Source: Acorus gramineus
Taxonomy: Eukaryota; Streptophyta; Magnoliopsida; Acorales; Acoraceae
Direction of reading: 5' to 3'
Assembly: GCA_030737835.1 (NCBI GenBank)
Contig: JAUJYN010000046.1
Location: forward strand, 520,908 to 584,907
Length of the DNA: 64,000 nt
Both the position numbers and the translations under genes were made by a program. Of this stretch, positions 46,816-59,290 are shown piece after piece; the stretch's first letter is position 1; each line of letters starts with the position of its first letter. Under the pieces are notes generated by a model. The model was given only the letters and a program-made list of their open reading frames with translations, searched no databases and was not told the DNA's origin.

Positions 46816-49383
46816 TGTCACGCCCCAGGGCGGCCGTCCCCGATACGTGGCAAATATATATAATATCAGCAGTCTATACAGGAGATCAATAAAATACTCT
46901 AAACAACATCGAAAATGACAACACAGACAATAAGGTAGCTGACATAATATATACAAATAGCGGAAGCTTAAACGACTGAGTCTGTAATTCAAAGACATAT
47001 TACAGACCCGAATACATAATCAACTGTCCTGTGAGAGCCAATATACACAATGACATCCAAATACAAGTGTGTGCCCAAGCACGGATAACAATACATACAA
47101 TCAAGAAGGGGATGCTGATGGCCTCTCACTCGCAGAACGTGACGCTGCTCCGCTACTGCTGTGGTGCCTCGGGGAGCTCCTCCTTCAGATCCGACTCAGA
47201 TATAACTGGAGGAAAAAATATGCGAGGGGTGAGCCACACGCTCAGTGAATAGCACAACCCATGCATCACAATTCATATTAACCTTAAATAATTTATAGTC
47301 CCTAAAACGGGAGCAACTACACATTCTAGTGGGTCGTTTCATCGCCAACCCACCTCCCCCCTCACCCTCACCCTTTACTGGGGGTGACATGGGCCTCTTG
47401 GGGCATACTAGACCGCTCTCCACCCCTGGTCCACCCGGTAGCCTCTCCCACACTCCGTAGCCTCCACCTGGTATACTCCCACTATCAGTACTGTCCGACG
47501 CATCGGAGGTACCTACGGACGGGAGCCCTCTGTCAGGTCAGCTTTCCAACGCCGGGGAGTCCCTACATCGGATCCAACCAAAAGGAGAAGACAGCCTACT
47601 CACGTCGATACGATCCTCTTGGATCCGTCGACAACGATTGTAACACTACTAATGTCATGAATTCTCAAGAATTCCTCCAGGGCGCATAACTAAGATGCGG
47701 GGAAACATATATTATAACAACAAGGTTATAATATTCTCTAAGGCATGCTTATAACAATATGCTCTCATTTTGATTTAATTAGATTAAACTAGATGGGAAC
47801 ATACATAGTTCGGGGCTTTCCAATCAAGGGACATGTGTCTAGGCATGCATAGGCCGCTATACATGATATAAGGGTGCATATCCCTAGCATACAAAGTCTA
47901 ATGTGGCATGGATACATCATATTAATCATGCATTGCATAGTTTTACATTTATTACAAGTTAATACACAATTATGGTGCCCCAGGGGAGGGCAATGCACGC
48001 CTACGTGCATCGAACGCCTCCCTACTGGGTTGGATTGTCCCACTCACCGAAACCCGGGTCGTTGCGTGACCGTCCGTCAAGATCTGCAAGACATGGGCAT
48101 TCAATATGGTGAGTAAACTACACAAATACATAAGAAATTTACTAGAAATACCCAATACTCGGACAAGCATGCATACGGACCCGCACGCATGCGAGCACGC
48201 GCGTACGCACGCGAGTCCGAGTGCCCCGACACCCTCCCGAACCCTCGGGCAGCCATACGCATGGCCCCCCGCACGCGCACGCACGAATGCGCACGCCCGC
48301 ACGCGCCCCTGCACCCCTGGCGCACTACCGCGCCCCTGCCCTCGCGCCAAGACGCGCTGCTCGCGCGCCCAGCCCAGCGCGTACCCGTGCGCACTGGCGC
48401 CCGCGCAGCACCCGCGCGCACGCCGCGCGCCTGCGCGTCACGCACGCCCGTCTGCGCGCGCCAGCGCCTGCCTACGCGCGCAGACGCGCACGCGCGCCCG
48501 AGCCCCTTCCACCCCCTCCTCAGCCCTCACCCTAACACCCATGCATAGCATGCATAACCATTTACACACCCTAAACAAACATCTAAGCAAGCTAAGGGAG
48601 GAGGAAGACTTACCCAAAGAGAGGAAGAACAAGGGAGGAAGCTCGGGTGCCCTTTGCGCACCAAATCGCCACCACCAAGACCACCACCACCTCAGCCACT
48701 CTCAGCCCTAACAATGGCTGAAACAGGGGGTGAGGAGAAGCCATGAGAGGGAGGTAAAGAAAGGGGAAATCAAACAAAAACCATGGAGAGGTAGGTCACA
48801 ACCTTACCTCTCTTTTTCCCTTCTAGGGTTTTCCCTTTCTTCTTCTTCTACTAGGTCTAATGGAGGAAAATAAGGAAGAGGAGATGAAATGGAGTGAGTG
48901 GAGTGAGTGAGAGATGGTGAGATGGGGAAAAGAGAGGGGACGCCCACAAATAGGGCTTCACACACACACACACACACTCACACACTTGGAACTATTGTGT
49001 TAGTGGGGATTGACTTGAGTCAACCCAACCACACAAAAAAACAAAACCATTTGACCAAGTCAATGGTCAAACTTGACTTGGTCAAAGTCTTCTTTGACTT
49101 GGTCAAGTCCCCTTTGACATTCCCACTCGGTCAAAACCCGGATACGATTCGGAACTGCCAAATTCTGAAACGTTACCGGAATTCGATGAAATTTTCGTGA
49201 GTGGTTTGAAATGGCACCAGGACACATAATGTGCAGTTAGATTTTCAATCGGAGTTCTCAAGCTCATGATGATAGCTAAAATTCTAAAATTTTAGCGGTT
49301 CCGATCGAAAAAAGAAAAAGTTAAAAAACTGCCAGAAATGTCCCAAAGGTGACCAGAAGGCTAAAAGTGACACATATATAACA
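46816..49383 (-). mobile_element. Element A 5' LTR (2568 bp)
   Basis: Same signals as the 3' LTR: TTTGG|GTAAGTC at 48614/48613, GC tract 48160-48510, 36-nt segment 48083-48048, acceptor TTTTTTCCTCCAG near 47212, stem-loop GTCTGTAATATG..GAATTACAGAC near 46978-47008. This LTR would drive expression of the polyprotein; no strong TATA box is obvious in it. Confidence 0.93.
48048..48083 (-). promoter_or_regulatory. 36-nt AG/GT-bounded segment in element A 5' LTR
   Basis: Minus strand: GTCTTGCAG, then ATCTTGACGGACGGTCACGC, ending before GTGAGTGGGAC. It lies about 0.5 kb downstream of the TTTGG|GTAAGTC site and about 0.8 kb upstream of the acceptor. A spliced leader would be exon 1, this segment, then the U5-proximal exon running into the PBS and gag. 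Confidence 0.5.
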
Positions 49384-49968
49384 GGTAGCCCAACAGTCGG
49401 CGGCGCTACCCTTCAACATTGAGGTGGTCAGTGAGACACTCTGGCAGTCGGTGCAGTGCATGGTCGAGAAGATCTTGTCTATCTCCATCAACCAATGCTT
49501 GGGGGCAAGGGGGTCCGTCGACAAGCCATGGAACTCGGGAGGGTGAAGCTTCAGAAAGGCGGTGAGGCCAGTATGATGCACACGTGCCGCAGCCTCTAGC
49601 TCCACCTCCCTCTCCAGGGGATCCTGAATTCCTTCTACTGGAATCTCCACTGGGACAGGGGGTACCTCGGGCACCACCGATGGATCTGCTACCAAGGGGA
49701 CCTGTGGGACTGCCTCACGGGCCGCTCGCAGCTCCTGGATCTCTCGCGCCTGCTCATCCAACGCCATAGTTTGGGCCTCCAATGCCCTAGTCTGAGTCTC
49801 CAATAGATCTGCGATACGAGCATAAGCACGCTCCCATGCAGGAGGCTCCTGCGCTGGTCCTGGCCCAATAGCCGAGGACCCTTCAGTAGACCCCTTGCCT
49901 CTGGTAGGTTCAGAAACCTCTGAGGCCTGAGGGGGACCACGTCCACGCATCCGTCTGTGAGGAGGAAT
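49384..49968 (-). pseudogene. Element B gag N-terminal half
   Basis: Reads [37 protein letters not shown] and HPPEFHGLSTDPLAPKHWLM, closely related to A's gag. The usual start codon is ATT here (49968-49966), so an upstream start is lost, leaving only the internal Met. The frame runs to the insertion point of A at WATC. Confidence 0.85.
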
Positions 49969-50063
49969 ATCAGCAACCTAAAAAACAGACACTAGGATCA
50001 GGATAATCATATAGAAATCCTAGGACTCATCTCTAAGAAAACAATTGGCTCTGACAGGACCAG

Positions 50064-50075
50064 GCTCTGGTACCA
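50064..50075 (-). other. Primer binding site of element B, mutated
   Basis: TGGTACCAGAGC instead of TGGTATCAGAGC: one substitution, in line with age. Confidence 0.8.
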
Positions 50076-50080
50076 ACTTT

Positions 50081-52891
50081 TATCACGCCCCAGGGTGGCC
50101 GTCCCCGATACGTGGCAAATATATATAATATCAGCAGTCCATACACGAGATCAATAAAAGACTCTAAACAACATCGAAGGTAATAACACAATTAACAACG
50201 TAGCTGACATAATATATATACATACAATGGAAGCTTAAACGACTAAGTCTGTAATTCAAAGACATATTACAGACCAGAATACATAATCAACTGTCCTGTG
50301 AGAGCCAATATAAAACAAAGACATCCACATACAAGTACTGTGCCCAAGCACGAGTAACAATACATACAAGGAAAAAAGGGGGATGCTGATGGCCTCTCAC
50401 TCGCAAGACCCAAAACGCGAACGCTGCTCCGCTACTGGTGCGATGCCTCAGGGAGATCCTCCTTCAGATCCGACTCAGCGACAACTGGAGGAAAAAGATA
50501 TGCGAGGGGTGAGCCACACGCTCAGTGAATGGTACAATCCATGCAACACAACTCATATTTAACCTTTAAAATCATTAAAGTCCCTAAGATGGGAGTAACT
50601 GCACAAATTGGTGGGTCGTACCGACGCCGGCCCACCACACCCTCACCCTCACCCTTTAGAGGTGACATAGGACTTTTGGGAGAGATTAGACTGCTCTACA
50701 CCCTTGGTCCACCGGTAGCCCTTTCCCCGGGTAGCCTCTACCTGGTATACTCCCATGATCAGTACGTTCCCGAATGCATCGGTAGTACCTACGGATGGGA
50801 GCCCTCTGTCAGGACAGCTTTTCCCAACCCGGGTAGTTCCTACACGGATCCAACGAAGGGGAGAAAACAATCTACACTCACGGATACGATCCTCTTGGAT
50901 CCGTCGACACCGGTTACTAAACACTGATGAGGTAACGAATTCTCAAGAATTCCTCCAGGGCGCATAACTAAGATGCGGGGAAAAACATATTATTCATAGT
51001 GACAATTTCCAAGTATGATCCCCATAAGCGGTCATACACTTGCCTAAACTCATTAGGCAAGATTTGAGACTCAACCTATGCATATAACGTGGATAATGAA
51101 TATACAAGGAATTCATCATGGAAGCATTTAAATAATATAATAACAAGGTTATAATATTTTCTAAGGCATGCTTACACTTATGCTTTTCATAGATATCTAA
51201 GGGTATACTTAGGCAAGGTCGGGGTACATGCAGGAATCAAATATTATCCTAACATGGGACATGATGCATGAACAAGCATTGGTCCCTACACATGGTACTA
51301 GGATGTATAACCCTAACATGTTAGTTCTAACATGGCATGGATGCAACCTAGCAAGCCCAATAATAACATATACATGCAAATATGGTTAATATGCAGTTAT
51401 GATGCCCCAGGGGAGGGCAATGCACGTCTACGTGCATCGAACGCCTCCCAACTAGGTTGGATCGACCCACTCACCGCAACCCGGGTCGTTGCGTGACCGT
51501 TCGCCAAGATCTGCAAGACAAGGGCATTCAATATGGTGAGTAAAACGACATAAATATACAAGGAATTTACTAGAAATGCCAAAGACTTGGACAAGCACGC
51601 ATACGGGCTCGCACGCATGCGAGCACGCACGTACGCACGCAAGTCCGAGTGCCCCGACACCTACCCGAACCCTCGGGCAGCCACACGCATGGCCCCGCAC
51701 ACGTACGCACGCATAAGCACGCACGCACGCTCCCCCGAACCTCCTGGCGCACTACCGCGCGCCCATCCGCGCGTCCAGAAGGGCTGCCGCGCTCGCGCGC
51801 GCACTATGCGTCCCGCTTGCACGCACTCCCAGCTCCTCACACGCACGCTCTCGCGCCTGCTAGCGCGCCAGACTGCACGCGCCAGCACCCTTCTGCGCGC
51901 GCAGACGTGCGCACACGCGGGCGGATGGCCCTACGCGCGCACCCAGACTTCTCCCATCCCCTCCACAGCCCTCTCACACACCCTACTACCCATGCTTGGC
52001 ATGCATGATCACCCTAACAGCCCTAACAACCATTTAAAACAAAGATAAGGGAGGAGGAGAGCTTACCAAAGGAGGGGAAAGAAAAGGGGAGGTATTCGGG
52101 TGCCCTTGGCGCACCAAAACCACCGCAACCGCCACCACCAACACCACCACCTCCTCAGCCTTACTTGGCTGAAAATCAGGGGCAAAAAGGGAGCATGAGA
52201 GGGAGCCTAAGAGAAAGGAATCAACACCTAATAACAACAACACATGAACACACCTTTGAGTGTTCTTTCTCTTTCAATACTCTTCTTCTTTTGCTTCTTC
52301 TTCTCCTTCTTTTTTCCTTCAAAACACACACACACACACACACAAACAAGAGGGAGAGCTAGGCGTGAGAGGTGGTGAAAGAGAGAGAGAGAGAGACTAA
52401 TTTTTCTCAATTGGGGGGGGGGGGGTGATGAGAAGGGAGAAAGGGGGGTGGTGACCTAGAGGTGAATCTCACCCACACACATCAAAATAACCAAAGGTTT
52501 TCTTACCTATTAAGCAAGAGGGGGGTGAGGTTACCCAAGGTTACCATAACCACCAAAATATCCCAACACTATTCCACCTAACGTTACCATAACCACCAAA
52601 ATATCCCAACACTATTCCACCTAACAAACCAGAAACGACCGAAACCCGGATACGATTCGGAACTGCATAATTTTTAAAACGTTACCGGAATTCGATGAAA
52701 TTTTATGAGTAGTACAAAATGGTACCAGGACTCATAATATGCAGTTAGATTTCCAATCGGAGTACTCTAACTCACGCAGATAGCTAAAAGTCTAAAATTT
52801 TAGCGGCTCCGATCGAAAAAAGAAAAATTGAAAAATGGCCAGAAATGACCCAAATGTGACCAATAGGCTAAAAAGTGACACATATATAACA
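50081..52891 (-). mobile_element. Element B 5' LTR (2811 bp)
   Basis: From TATCACGCCCCAGGG (TG of the terminus mutated to TA) to CACATATATAACA. Carries TTTG|GTAAGC at 52067/52066, GC tract 51590-51960, 36-nt segment 51475-51510, (CA)n and (GA)n runs. It interrupts the pol of fragment J at 52892. Confidence 0.9.
52535..52625. repeat. 43-bp tandem duplication in B 5' LTR
   Basis: GTTACCATAACCACCAAAAT and the following bases up to CTATTCCACCTAAC occur twice in a row. The 3' LTR of B (34857-34905) has one copy, so the duplication arose after insertion. Confidence 0.85.
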
Positions 52892-53454
52892 TGGGGTGGG
52901 TTCTAATGCAACATGGGAGAGTAGTAGCATATGTTTCGCTGTAATTGATGAAGCATGAGCAGAAGTACCCCACCCATGACCTGGAGTTGGCATCTGTGAT
53001 ATATGCTCTAAAGATATGGAGACATTATCTATATGGCGAGCAGTTTGAGATTTTCAGTGATCACAAGACCTTGACCTATTTGCAGTTGCAGCTAGAGCTC
53101 AATATGCGACAAAGGCGATGGGTCGAGCTCCTCAATGATTATGACTGCAACATCGTCTACCATCCCAGAAAGGTGAACGTGGTGGTCGACGCTCTGAGTC
53201 GTCAACCTATGTGCTCACTTGCTCGTTTGTCGATGCGGCTGTGGAAGCATTGGGAGGAAATAACCAGCTTAGTTGATTTCCAGGTGTCCAACAGGGTTGT
53301 CCTTGTGGCAAGGCTGGTTGTACAACCAATGCTGCTGAAGGAGATCAGGGAGGCCCAGAAGCTTGACCTAGCTACAGTTACTTAGTCAGAAGAGGCCAAT
53401 AGTGGCATTTCGCCAGAGTTTCGGGTCCACGATGATGGTATTTTGAGGTTTTGA
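52892..53454 (+). pseudogene. Fragment J: gypsy RNase H and start of integrase
   Basis: Plus-strand reading gives VLMQHGRVVAYVS, then a stop, then [51 protein letters not shown] and [12 protein letters not shown]: RNase H motifs with the catalytic E and D residues. After a stop at 53383 the frame resumes EFRVHDDGILRF, the linker to integrase. It is cut on the left by element B and on the right by the LTR of K. Its other parts are not in the window. Confidence 0.85.
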
Positions 53455-54084
53455 TGTAACGCCCCTGTACCCAAGACTCTGTTTTGAAGCTCGAATACGG
53501 TACGTTACCATGAATTTTCTCGATAAAACACGAGTCATATATGTATATATATTTTGAAAGACAAGCAAAAGAGATTTATTTAATCATACCAAATCATAAA
53601 CCATAACCAGGATCTAAACATGACTCATCCTAAACGCGGATGATTACACACAAAAATAGTTTTAACATAACATCCATCTATTTTTGCTGGAAGGGACTAA
53701 GGAAACAACATGCCAAGGAAGGCTTATTGAACCACCTAGATGTAACGGAAGATAAAAGCACGTGCTACGATCATCACCACCGAGATCGACGATCACCAAC
53801 GGTTACTCTGAAAGTTGGGAAAAGAGGGGTGAGCTACAACGCACGCCCTTAGGTCCCAATAATAATTGATATCTCAAATAATATTTGATAAGAAACAAAT
53901 TTGAAACATACAATATTATGATATTTGCAATTACGATAATTTTCCAATAAATCAACTTAATAAAATCTCATTTCAGTATGCATGCCTCAAATCCAGTCAA
54001 AGCATATGATGCATATGAATGTAATGGACACACATGCCCATATCCCATCGCACCTAGCCATCTACAACACCTAGCCGCAAGGAT

Positions 54085-54215
54085 TTCACACAGGAAATCG
54101 TGTCACCTAGACACATGTCACCTAGACATAAGTCACCTAGACTTGGGTCCATTCTAAACCGTAGTCACCTAGACTAATGCCACATAGGCTACGTCACCTA
54201 GACGAATGCGATGCA
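54085..54215. repeat. GTCACCTAGAC direct repeats in K LTR
   Basis: The 11-mer GTCACCTAGAC occurs six times at spacings of about 16-30 bp, with one half-copy (GCCACATAGGC). Confidence 0.8.
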
Positions 54216-54521
54216 TGCATAATTAACACATATTTTTATGCATGTGACAGTTTTCAAAATAATAACATTTCAATACAATACTTAATAAGGCATCAGCCTA
54301 TATAATATGACATGCTCGAGTTTATACATAAAATAGCATTTCAAAGTCATTGATAAAATCCTTCAAAAACTACATAGGAGACTAGACCCACTCACCTTAG
54401 GTCCAATAGATGCGAAACAAACTTCAGTAGGTCTAAGGCAACCTAACCCGACCTGAAATGATACGAATCGATCACAAAATGTGCAAACAGTACGGGACCT
54501 GATGGTACCCGTACTCACAGG

Positions 54522-54692
54522 ATCCGACGGCTCTCGGCAGAACCGTCCAGAGACAGGCCGACGGCTCCTCCTGGGGCCGTCCGAAACAAACCCGACGGCT
54601 CCTAGTGGGGCCGATCCTTAACAAACCGACGGCTCTACTGGGACCTGTCCCGAGCATGCCCGACGGCTCCTACAGGGGCAGTCCCAGGGCAG
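54522..54692. repeat. Hairpin array in K LTR
   Basis: Five units of about 30-35 bp, each an imperfect inverted repeat such as GACGGCTCC..GGGGCCGTC. Three more units lie at 55664-55760 (GACGGCTCTT..GAGCCCGTC). The stems differ in sequence but keep pairing in several units. Confidence 0.7.
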
Positions 54693-55844
54693 AAGGACGA
54701 AACCCTAACATTATTATTTTTTGTAAATTATTTTAAAGCATTCTACCATTGAAAACAAAACACGAGTCATTTTAAAACGTCGTAAAAACAGTGAGAATCT
54801 TGTATTGAAATCAAATCATGCATTCGAGGAATCGATTTAAAACAAAAACAAGGATTTATCTAAAATATCTTCGAAAAACCCTAGTCCATCATAGGTACAA
54901 ATACAAATATAGATCTACATTCAAATCTTCAAAACTCATGAAAACGTATCACTGGTTTGGATCTCTATGCATATAAAGTTTAAAACAAGGCTTAAAGGAT
55001 CAAAACATGATTCTACTTAAAACGAATAAACTTAAACATGATGTATGCTTAAACATATTCCTTTTTACATGAAAGGCTTAGAAAACATCTAAAAATCTCA
55101 TAGTACCCTAACTATAACATCAGACCCGAAAATCATTTAAATTTCATTAAGGTTTTGAGGAAAAATCCAACAAGAAAACTTAAGAAATCAGAACTTCAAT
55201 ATACGCGTTGAGATTCAATATCATCATCAAAAACTTGTAAAAACATCATGAAATCATTGACATATCATTGGTATAATATAAGACCCAAAATCATATCAGG
55301 ACCTAAAAAAAAAACAAGAAGAAAACTTATTCTTTTTGTTTGAAAACCTTTAAAACGAGATCATATGAAAGCAACATTCAAAGGGATTTACTATAAGTCA
55401 AAACTCTTCAAAACATCACTAGAAACTCACCAAAAATCTCGTCCAAAACTCCTTCCCGAGCCTCCTCAACAAAGTGTCGAAGAGAAGAAAGAAAGAAAAA
55501 TTTAGGGTTTGGTGTTTCAATGCAAAGGAGAGAGAAAGAGGGGTTTATGAACCGAAAACACGTGGGGACAAAATTTACGACACCATCAAACCCGAATAAC
55601 CACAATCAATGCCATTGTTCCTTCTAAGAATGACTGAAATTTCGAATTCAAATTCCGCCCAGATCGACGGCTCTTATTGAGCCCGTCGCTCAATCACCCA
55701 ACGGCTCTACCCGATCCGTCGCCCATGTGCCCGATGGCACCTATAAGATCTGTCTGAATCTAATCATGCAAAATTATAAAAATTTGGAATACTAAACACT
55801 CCACAAAATAGGCTAACTAGGTCTTAAAAGTCACAGTCGTTACA

Positions 55845-55858
55845 TCATTTCCCCCTTA
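55845..55858 (-). other. Polypurine tract of element K
   Basis: TAAGGGGGAAATGA on the minus strand before TGTAACGACTG. Confidence 0.8.
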
Positions 55859-55878
55859 AAGGAATTTAGTCCCTAAAT

Positions 55879-57297
55879 TCAAGGCATACCTGAGGAAGAT
55901 GCAAACAATGACGGATACTTTTCTCGCATCTCCTCTTTGCGTTCCCAAGTCATTTCGGGTACTCCCGGATGATACTGCCATTGCACTTTGACCAACAGAA
56001 TGGTCTTGTTGCGCAAGATTTGCTCCTTTCGATCTAAAATTTTCACTGGCTGCTCGACAAGAGATAAGTCCTTCTGCACTTGAACTAAGTCCGGTTCAAT
56101 GATATGGGAAGGATCATGCACGTATTTCCTTAGCATTGACACATGAAACACGTTGTGCACACGATCTAACTGCGGCGGTAATGCCAAGCGATACGCCACT
56201 GGTCCGACCTTCTCAAGAACTTCGAATGGTCCAATGAAACGTGGATTTAGCTTTCCCCGTTGTCCGAATCGAATCACTCCTTTGGATGGAGATACTTTCA
56301 GGAACACGTGATCTCCTACCGCGAACTCCAACTCCCGCCTTCGATTGTCGGCGTAGCTTTTCTGCCTACTCTGTGCCGTTCGAAGCCGATCGCGAACCAA
56401 TTTCACTTTGTCGATCGTATCTTGAACGAGCTCTGGCCCAACAAGGCTTCTCTCACCAACTTCATCCCAGCACAGAGGAGTGCGGCAACTCCTTCCATAC
56501 AATGCTTCGAAGGGTGACATTTGAATGCTCGCTTGGAAGCTATTGTTGTAAGCAAATTCCGCCAAGGGTAAGTGATCCTCCCAGCTTCCGCAGAAATCGA
56601 TCACACAAGCCCTCAACATATCCTCCAATATCTGGATCGTTCTTTCAGACTGCCCATCTGACTGAGGGTGAAATGTTGTGCTAAAATTCAACCTTGTTCC
56701 CAATGCCGCTTGAAGAGCACTCCAAAAGCGTGAGATGAAACGTGAATCACGATCCAAAACAATGCTGACTGGAGCTCCATGGAGACGAACAACCTCTCGA
56801 ACATATAACTTCGCCAGCATTTCTAGTGAATCATTCACGCACATCGCCAGAAAATGTGCGGACTTGGTCAACCGGTCCACTACAACCCAGACAGCGTCAT
56901 GCCCTTTCTTTGACCTTGGTAGGCCCATCACGAAGTCCATGGTGACATGTTCCCACTTCCACTCTGGGATCTCTAGTGGTTGTAATTTTCCAGCAGGGCT
57001 TCTATGTTCCGCCTTAACCTTCTGACACACCAAGCATTTTGACACAAATTTTGCAATGTTCTTCTTCATTCCATTCCACCAGAAGTTTAATTTAAGATTT
57101 CGATACATCTTCGTACCACCAGGGTGTACGGTGTACCGAGACCTATGTGCCTCATCAAGGATCTTCCTTTTCAATTCGGCATCTGCAGGAACGCAGACAC
57201 GGCCACGATAACAAAGGACTACAGCAGCCCGGATGGCGAAGTCCGGTCTTAGTCCTTGGCCCTTTTCAGATGAAACCTTCTTCAATTCTTCATCCAC
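55879..57297 (-). pseudogene. Element K integrase and chromodomain-like tail, intact frame
   Basis: A 472-codon open frame. Landmarks: zinc site H..H ([14 protein letters not shown]) and CLVCQ; core D in MDFVMGLPRS, D in VLDRDSRF, E in DGQSERT; GPY/F module RGKLNPRFIGPFEVLEKVGP; then FHVSMLRKYVHDP and LVKVQWQYHPGVPEMTWERK, which is a clearer chromodomain than that of A or B. It starts without a normal Met context, since it is the end of a larger pol, and is cut from RNase H by a frameshift near 57300. This is the best-kept chromovirus integrase tail in the window, and about half its residues agree with A. Confidence 0.88.
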
Positions 57298-57960
57298 TAA
57301 CTGTCCCTTCTTTTATCTGGCTTCACGACAAGCCGTGCAAAGAACCCCTTTTCTGATGAACGCACCACACTGAAAAGACTAGCCGCTTCATTCAAAAGCT
57401 TCCACTGACCGATCATCATATGTGACAAAATCCCTGAAGGTTGACGACTTAGTGCATCCGCGACCACATTAGCCTTGCCGGGGTGGTACTGGATTTTGCA
57501 GTTGTAGTCCTTTAGAAATTCAACCCATCGCCTCTGACGATTATTTAAATCTTGTTGAGACTGTAGATATGTCAGGCTCTTATGATCAGTGAAGACCTCA
57601 AATTCTTCACCATATAGATAATGCCTCCAAATATTTAGCGCAAAGATGACCGCTGCCAGCTCCAAGTCATGAGTGGGATAATTTACTTCATGCACCTTCA
57701 ACTGACGAGACGCATATGCGACTACTTTCCCATGCTACATCAACACCCAACCCAAGCCTCGATGGGAAGTATCGCAATATACTACGTACCCACCAGGACC
57801 GGATGGAATGGTCAAGATAGGAGAAGACGTAAGGCTCTGCTTCAGCTCTTGGAAACTTTTCTCACACTGCTCCGACCAGACGTACTTGGCATTCTTCTGA
57901 GTTAGGCGAGTTAACGGAACTGCAATTTTTGAGAAGTCCTAAACGAACCTCCGATAGTAT
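57298..57960 (-). pseudogene. Element K RNase H
   Basis: Reads [12 protein letters not shown], a stop, [34 protein letters not shown], another stop, then [33 protein letters not shown] and [14 protein letters not shown]. The catalytic acidic positions are still there; two in-frame stops (near 57921 and 57737) kill it. Confidence 0.85.
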
Positions 57961-58840
57961 CCCGCTAAGCCCAGAAAACTTCAAATTTCCGTAGCATTCA
58001 TCGGTTGCTTCCACTCCATCACTGCCTTGATCTTCGAGGGGTCAACCAAGATTCTGGTCTCAGAGATGACATGACCAAGAAACGTCACGCTCTCTAACCA
58101 GAATTCATACTTGCTGAACTTCGCATAGAGTTGATGCTCCTTCAGCTTCCGGAGTACCAAACGAAGATGTTCAACATGCTCTTCCTTGTTCTTTGAGTAT
58201 ATCAGAATGTCATCGATGAAGACAACAACAAACTCGTCAATGAAAGGCTTGAAGACCCGATTCATCATGTCCATGAATGCTACCGGGGCATTTGTCAGAC
58301 CAAACGGCATGACCAGAAATTCATAATGCCCATAACGAGTGCGAAAAGCCGTCTTTGGGATGTCCTCCTTCTTGATCTTCAACTGGTAGTAGCCTGACCT
58401 TAAATTGATCTTGGAGAAGACCATAGCTCCTTCAAGTTGATCGAACAGGTCATTTATTCTCGGAAGAGGATATTGGTTCTTGACTGTCTTCTGATTCAGT
58501 TGACGGTAATTTATGCATAGACGCAATGAACCGTTCTTCTTTCTGACGAACAACACTGGTGCTCCCCAAGGAGACTCTTGGCCTTGTGAACCCTTTTCCC
58601 AATAGTTCCTCAAATTGAGCCTTCAACTTTTCCAAATCTATAGGGGCCATACGATAAGGAGCTTTGGATATCGGTTCCGTACCAGAGATTAGATCGATAG
58701 AAAATTCAATTTCACGATCCGGCAGCAATCCCGGCAGGTCATCTGAAAAAACTTCTGGAAATTCCGCGACCACTGATGTTCCTTCAAAGGTTGCTTTCTC
58801 TGCCTTAGTGTCCACAATACTAGCTATGTATCCCATGCAT
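57961..58840 (-). pseudogene. Element K reverse transcriptase
   Basis: 58836-58570 reads EFPEVFSDDLPGLLPDREIE and then loses frame at RPRVSLGS; 58613-57981 restores [40 protein letters not shown] and the box [14 protein letters not shown]. The first catalytic Asp is Asn here (FSKIN for FSKID). So RT is broken by a frameshift and a key residue change. Confidence 0.88.
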
Positions 58841-59290
58841 CCGCTCTCTAGAACGTGCTACGCTTGCAATGCTGTAATAAGGCCCAATGGTCCGACGCCT
58901 CCATCACCAACAAAACGCCAAGTACGCAACCCTGGAATCTTGAATGATACGGTCTTTGAAAATCAGTCCACACTCGCATGGTAGGCAGAGAGCCAATCCA
59001 TGCCAAGGATAACATCGAACTTCTGAATCTCCAATAGCATCAGATTTGCAACAAGACACTGTTCTTCTATTTGGACCATACATCTGCGATAGACCGATCG
59101 AATGGCGATCAATTCGCCGGTAGGGGTTGCAACAATAAAAGGCATCTCTAGAGGACTACCAACTAAGTATGCCCTTTTCAGATATTCGAGAGATACAAAA
59201 GAATGCGAAGCTCTAGAATCAAATAATACAAAAACATCATATCCGGTCATCGAAACAGTACCTTGGACGACTTCATTAATTGCGCGAACA
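58841..59290 (-). pseudogene. Element K protease
   Basis: VFVLFDSRASHSFVSLEYLK: the D-S-G triad of retroviral proteases has become D-S-R, which should inactivate it. [15 protein letters not shown] follows and ends in a stop at 58963. Confidence 0.85.

Larger units (their letters stand above)
39347..49383 (-). mobile_element. Element A: full-length, recent Tekay-like gypsy retrotransposon (10037 bp)
   Basis: LTRs of 2571 and 2568 bp, nearly identical in the parts I compared, flank 4.9 kb with PBS, one long gag-pol frame and PPT, all on the minus strand. It is inserted in the gag of element B, a relative of the same family, with a perfect GGTAG duplication. It is the youngest well-defined insertion in the right half and the best reference for the family. 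Confidence 0.95.
53455..55844 (-). mobile_element. Element K 3' LTR (2390 bp)
   Basis: Perfect terminal inverted repeats TGTAACG/CGTTACA, and a PPT directly inside. A different family from A-I, AT-rich, with two repeat arrays of its own. Inserted in fragment J. Confidence 0.85.

Noticed and set aside
54085-54215. GTCACCTAGAC repeats as a CRISPR array
   Set aside because: Repeats too short, spacing uneven, inside a eukaryotic LTR.
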